Source: Flavobacterium sp. (GTDB lineage: Bacteria; Bacteroidota; Bacteroidia; Flavobacteriales; Flavobacteriaceae). Taken from it: a stretch of 64,000 nt of DNA. The position numbers were made by a program, and so were the translations under genes. Below the pieces are notes generated by a model. That model was not told the origin of the DNA. It was given only the letters and a program-made list of their open reading frames with translations, and did not search any database. Position 1 is the stretch's first letter. Every line of letters starts with the position of its first letter. Of the stretch, positions 62,178 to 64,000 are shown in pieces. Where the stretch lies: contig JAEUTY010000018.1 of NCBI GenBank assembly GCA_016787805.1, positions 1-64,000 of the forward strand, read 5' to 3'.

Positions 62178-62924
62178 ATTCAACTCACTCTTAATCCAAT
62201 CGTACCCTTTTTCTTCCAACTCGTAGGCGAGTTCTTTTCCGCCTGACTTTACGATTTTTCCGTCCATTAAAACGTGAACGAAATCGGGAATGATATAATC
62301 GAGTAAACGTTGATAATGCGTGATAACTAATACGGCGTTGTTTTCGTTTTTCAACTTATTTACACCATTCGCCACGATACGTAAAGCATCGATATCCAAA
62401 CCTGAATCGGTTTCGTCTAGAATGGCAATTTTAGGTTCTAACATCGCCATTTGAAAGATTTCGTTGCGCTTTTTTTCACCGCCCGAAAAACCTTCGTTTA
62501 ATGAGCGCGATAAAAACTTACGGTCGATTTCTAACAATTCTGATTTTTCACGAATTAATTTCAGCATTTCGTTGGCTGGCATTTCGTCTTTTCCGTTGGC
62601 TTTTCGGGTTTCGTTGATGGCTGTTTTCATAAAGTTGGTCACTGAAACACCCGGAATTTCAACTGGATATTGAAACGACAGGAAAACGCCCTTGTGTGCT
62701 CGTTCTTCTGGAGCCAATTCTGAAATATCTTCGCCATCCAAAAAGATTTCACCTTCGGTTACTTCGTAGTTTTCGTTTCCAGCAATAATCGACGAAAGTG
62801 TCGATTTTCCAGCGCCATTCGGACCCATAATCGCATGTACTTCACCCGCTTTGATTTCGAGGTTAATACCTTTAAGTATTTCTTTGTCTTCTACGGAAGC
62901 ATGTAAGTTTTTGATTGTTAACAT
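62175..62924 (-). CDS. sufC: Fe-S assembly ATPase SufC
   Basis: 249-residue ABC-type ATPase. Walker [11 protein letters not shown] (about 33-42), signature FSGGEKKR, Walker [15 protein letters not shown]. It drives the SufBCD scaffold. Co-transcribed with sufB and sufD. Confidence 0.97.
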   Translation of the reverse strand: MLTIKNLHASVEDKEILKGINLEIKAGEVHAIMGPNGAGKSTLSSIIAGNENYEVTEGEIFLDGEDISELAPEERAHKGVFLSFQYPVEIPGVSVTNFMKTAINETRKANGKDEMPANEMLKLIREKSELLEIDRKFLSRSLNEGFSGGEKKRNEIFQMAMLEPKIAILDETDSGLDIDALRIVANGVNKLKNENNAVLVITHYQRLLDYIIPDFVHVLMDGKIVKSGGKELAYELEEKGYDWIKSELN

Positions 62925-63068
62925 AATTAATCTGGAAATTTGATAATTTGGAAATTTGATGATGATAACAATCTCTTTTCCAATTCTATTTTTTGCTTTT
63001 TCGTTTTTACTATTTATTAAGTCATTGTGAAAATTATTTTCAAATCTTCAAATTGACACATTTTCAAA
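62925..63068. repeat. AAATTTGA-word repeat between sufC and sufB
   Basis: Degenerate tandem words (GGAAATTTGATAATTTGGAAATTTGATG on the left, TTTTCAAATCTTCAAATTGACACATTTTCAAATT on the right) form inverted arms. It is another intergenic word family with no gene. Confidence 0.6.
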
Positions 63069-63998
63069 TTAACCAACGGAACCTTCCAATGAAATTTCTA
63101 ATAATTTTTGCGCTTCTACAGCAAATTCCATAGGTAATTTATTCAAAACGTCTTTACTGAAACCATTCACAATCAATGCAATAGCTTTTTCGGTTGGAAT
63201 GCCGCGTTGGTTACAATAAAACACTTGGTCTTCTCCGATTTTAGACGTTGTGGCTTCGTGTTCGATTTTTGCGGAAGCGTTTTTGCTTTCGATGTACGGA
63301 AACGTGTGCGCGCCACAATGATTTCCCATGAGCAAACTGTCGCATTGCGAGAAATTACGTGCATTTTCGGCACGAGCACCAATTTGCACCAAACCACGGT
63401 AACTGTTTTGTGATTTTCCAGCCGAAATTCCCTTGGAGATAATAGTCGATTTGGTGTTTTTGCCCAAATGAATCATTTTGGTTCCTGTGTCGGCTTGTTG
63501 GAAATTGTTGGTCACCGCAATCGAGTAAAATTCACCAACAGAATTGTCGCCTTTTAACACACACGACGGATATTTCCAAGTTACAGCTGAGCCTGTTTCT
63601 ACTTGTGTCCACGAAATTTTAGCATTTTTTTCGCACAAACCTCTTTTGGTCACAAAATTATAGACTCCGCCTTTTCCTTCTTTGTTGCCTGGATACCAGT
63701 TTTGAACGGTAGAATATTTGATTTCAGCATCGTCCAAAGCAATCAATTCCACTACAGCGGCGTGCAATTGGTTTTCGTCTCTACTTGGCGCTGTACAACC
63801 TTCCAAATAGGAAACATAACTACCTTCGTCTGCAATCACTAAGGTACGCTCAAATTGCCCTGTTCCTGCTTGATTGATTCGGAAATACGTGGATAATTCC
63901 ATTGGACATTTTACGCCTTTTGGAATGTAACAAAAACTTCCGTCAGAGAAAACAGCTGAGTTCAATGCCGCGTAAAAATTATCTCTTTGAGGCACCAC
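63069..63998 (-). CDS. sufB: Fe-S assembly scaffold protein SufB (partial, 3' part)
   Basis: 309 residues are visible; the gene runs past the right edge, and family proteins are about 480 residues. The core [62 protein letters not shown] is typical of SufB. It contains the conserved Cys of the beta-helix and ends in a conserved [22 protein letters not shown] block. First gene of the sufBCD run. Confidence 0.95.
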   Translation of the reverse strand: MVPQRDNFYAALNSAVFSDGSFCYIPKGVKCPMELSTYFRINQAGTGQFERTLVIADEGSYVSYLEGCTAPSRDENQLHAAVVELIALDDAEIKYSTVQNWYPGNKEGKGGVYNFVTKRGLCEKNAKISWTQVETGSAVTWKYPSCVLKGDNSVGEFYSIAVTNNFQQADTGTKMIHLGKNTKSTIISKGISAGKSQNSYRGLVQIGARAENARNFSQCDSLLMGNHCGAHTFPYIESKNASAKIEHEATTSKIGEDQVFYCNQRGIPTEKAIALIVNGFSKDVLNKLPMEFAVEAQKLLEISLEGSVG

Positions 63999-64000
63999 AG

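Overview
The window is a chromosomal segment of a member of Bacteroidota, almost certainly the Flavobacteriaceae and most like Flavobacterium. Supporting signs are the low G+C content, promoters of the form TAnnTTTG with an upstream TTG, lipoproteins with an acidic stretch after the lipobox Cys, a type IX secretion cargo with its PorP/SprF-type partner, a moxR-bat aerotolerance operon and a SUF operon. I saw no tRNA, rRNA, CRISPR array, transposase or phage gene.

Layout: 1-5.9 kb holds a heptamer repeat, a YqhD-type alcohol dehydrogenase, gpsA, a small membrane protein, pheS and cvpA. 6-15 kb is an eight-gene minus-strand operon (moxR, DUF58, a membrane protein, batA, batB, batC, batD, batE). 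15-18.5 kb has an aldo/keto reductase, an AlbA_2 protein and a secreted carboxypeptidase-like-domain protein.

18.6-30.3 kb is the accessory region of greatest interest. A minus-strand operon encodes a 71-residue Cys-containing peptide, a lipid-A-acyltransferase-like protein carrying what looks like a PqqD/RRE domain, a secreted S41 peptidase and a membrane-anchored BCS1-like AAA ATPase. This looks like an unusual ribosomal-peptide (RiPP) operon. Beside it are two related small secreted proteins, a helical secreted protein, a small lipoprotein, a lipoprotein-type sensor kinase and two paralogous LuxR-type response regulators. Five promoters here share a 28-bp operator-like element, always with the same spacing to the -7 box. 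That suggests one two-component regulon covering the peptide operon and the secreted proteins.

30.4-42.7 kb holds a phosphoesterase, a DUF6646 protein, a PhnA-like protein, a PcfJ-like protein, a candidate small RNA, an ALDH7-type dehydrogenase, 3-hydroxyanthranilate dioxygenase and a surface nutrient-uptake locus (secreted endonuclease divergent from a TonB-dependent receptor and two lipoproteins). 43-53 kb is a T9SS adhesin locus: a 2319-residue repeat protein, a PorP/SprF-like protein and an OmpA-family protein. 53-64 kb holds hflX, DUF3078 and DUF2480 genes and the SUF Fe-S operon. That operon is interrupted by a GxxExxY gene flanked by 27-bp inverted repeats and by an oppositely oriented serine hydrolase. 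sufB runs off the right edge.

Intergenic regions are rich in low-complexity inverted repeats built from a few recurring word families, and in a larger dispersed repeat with four copies.
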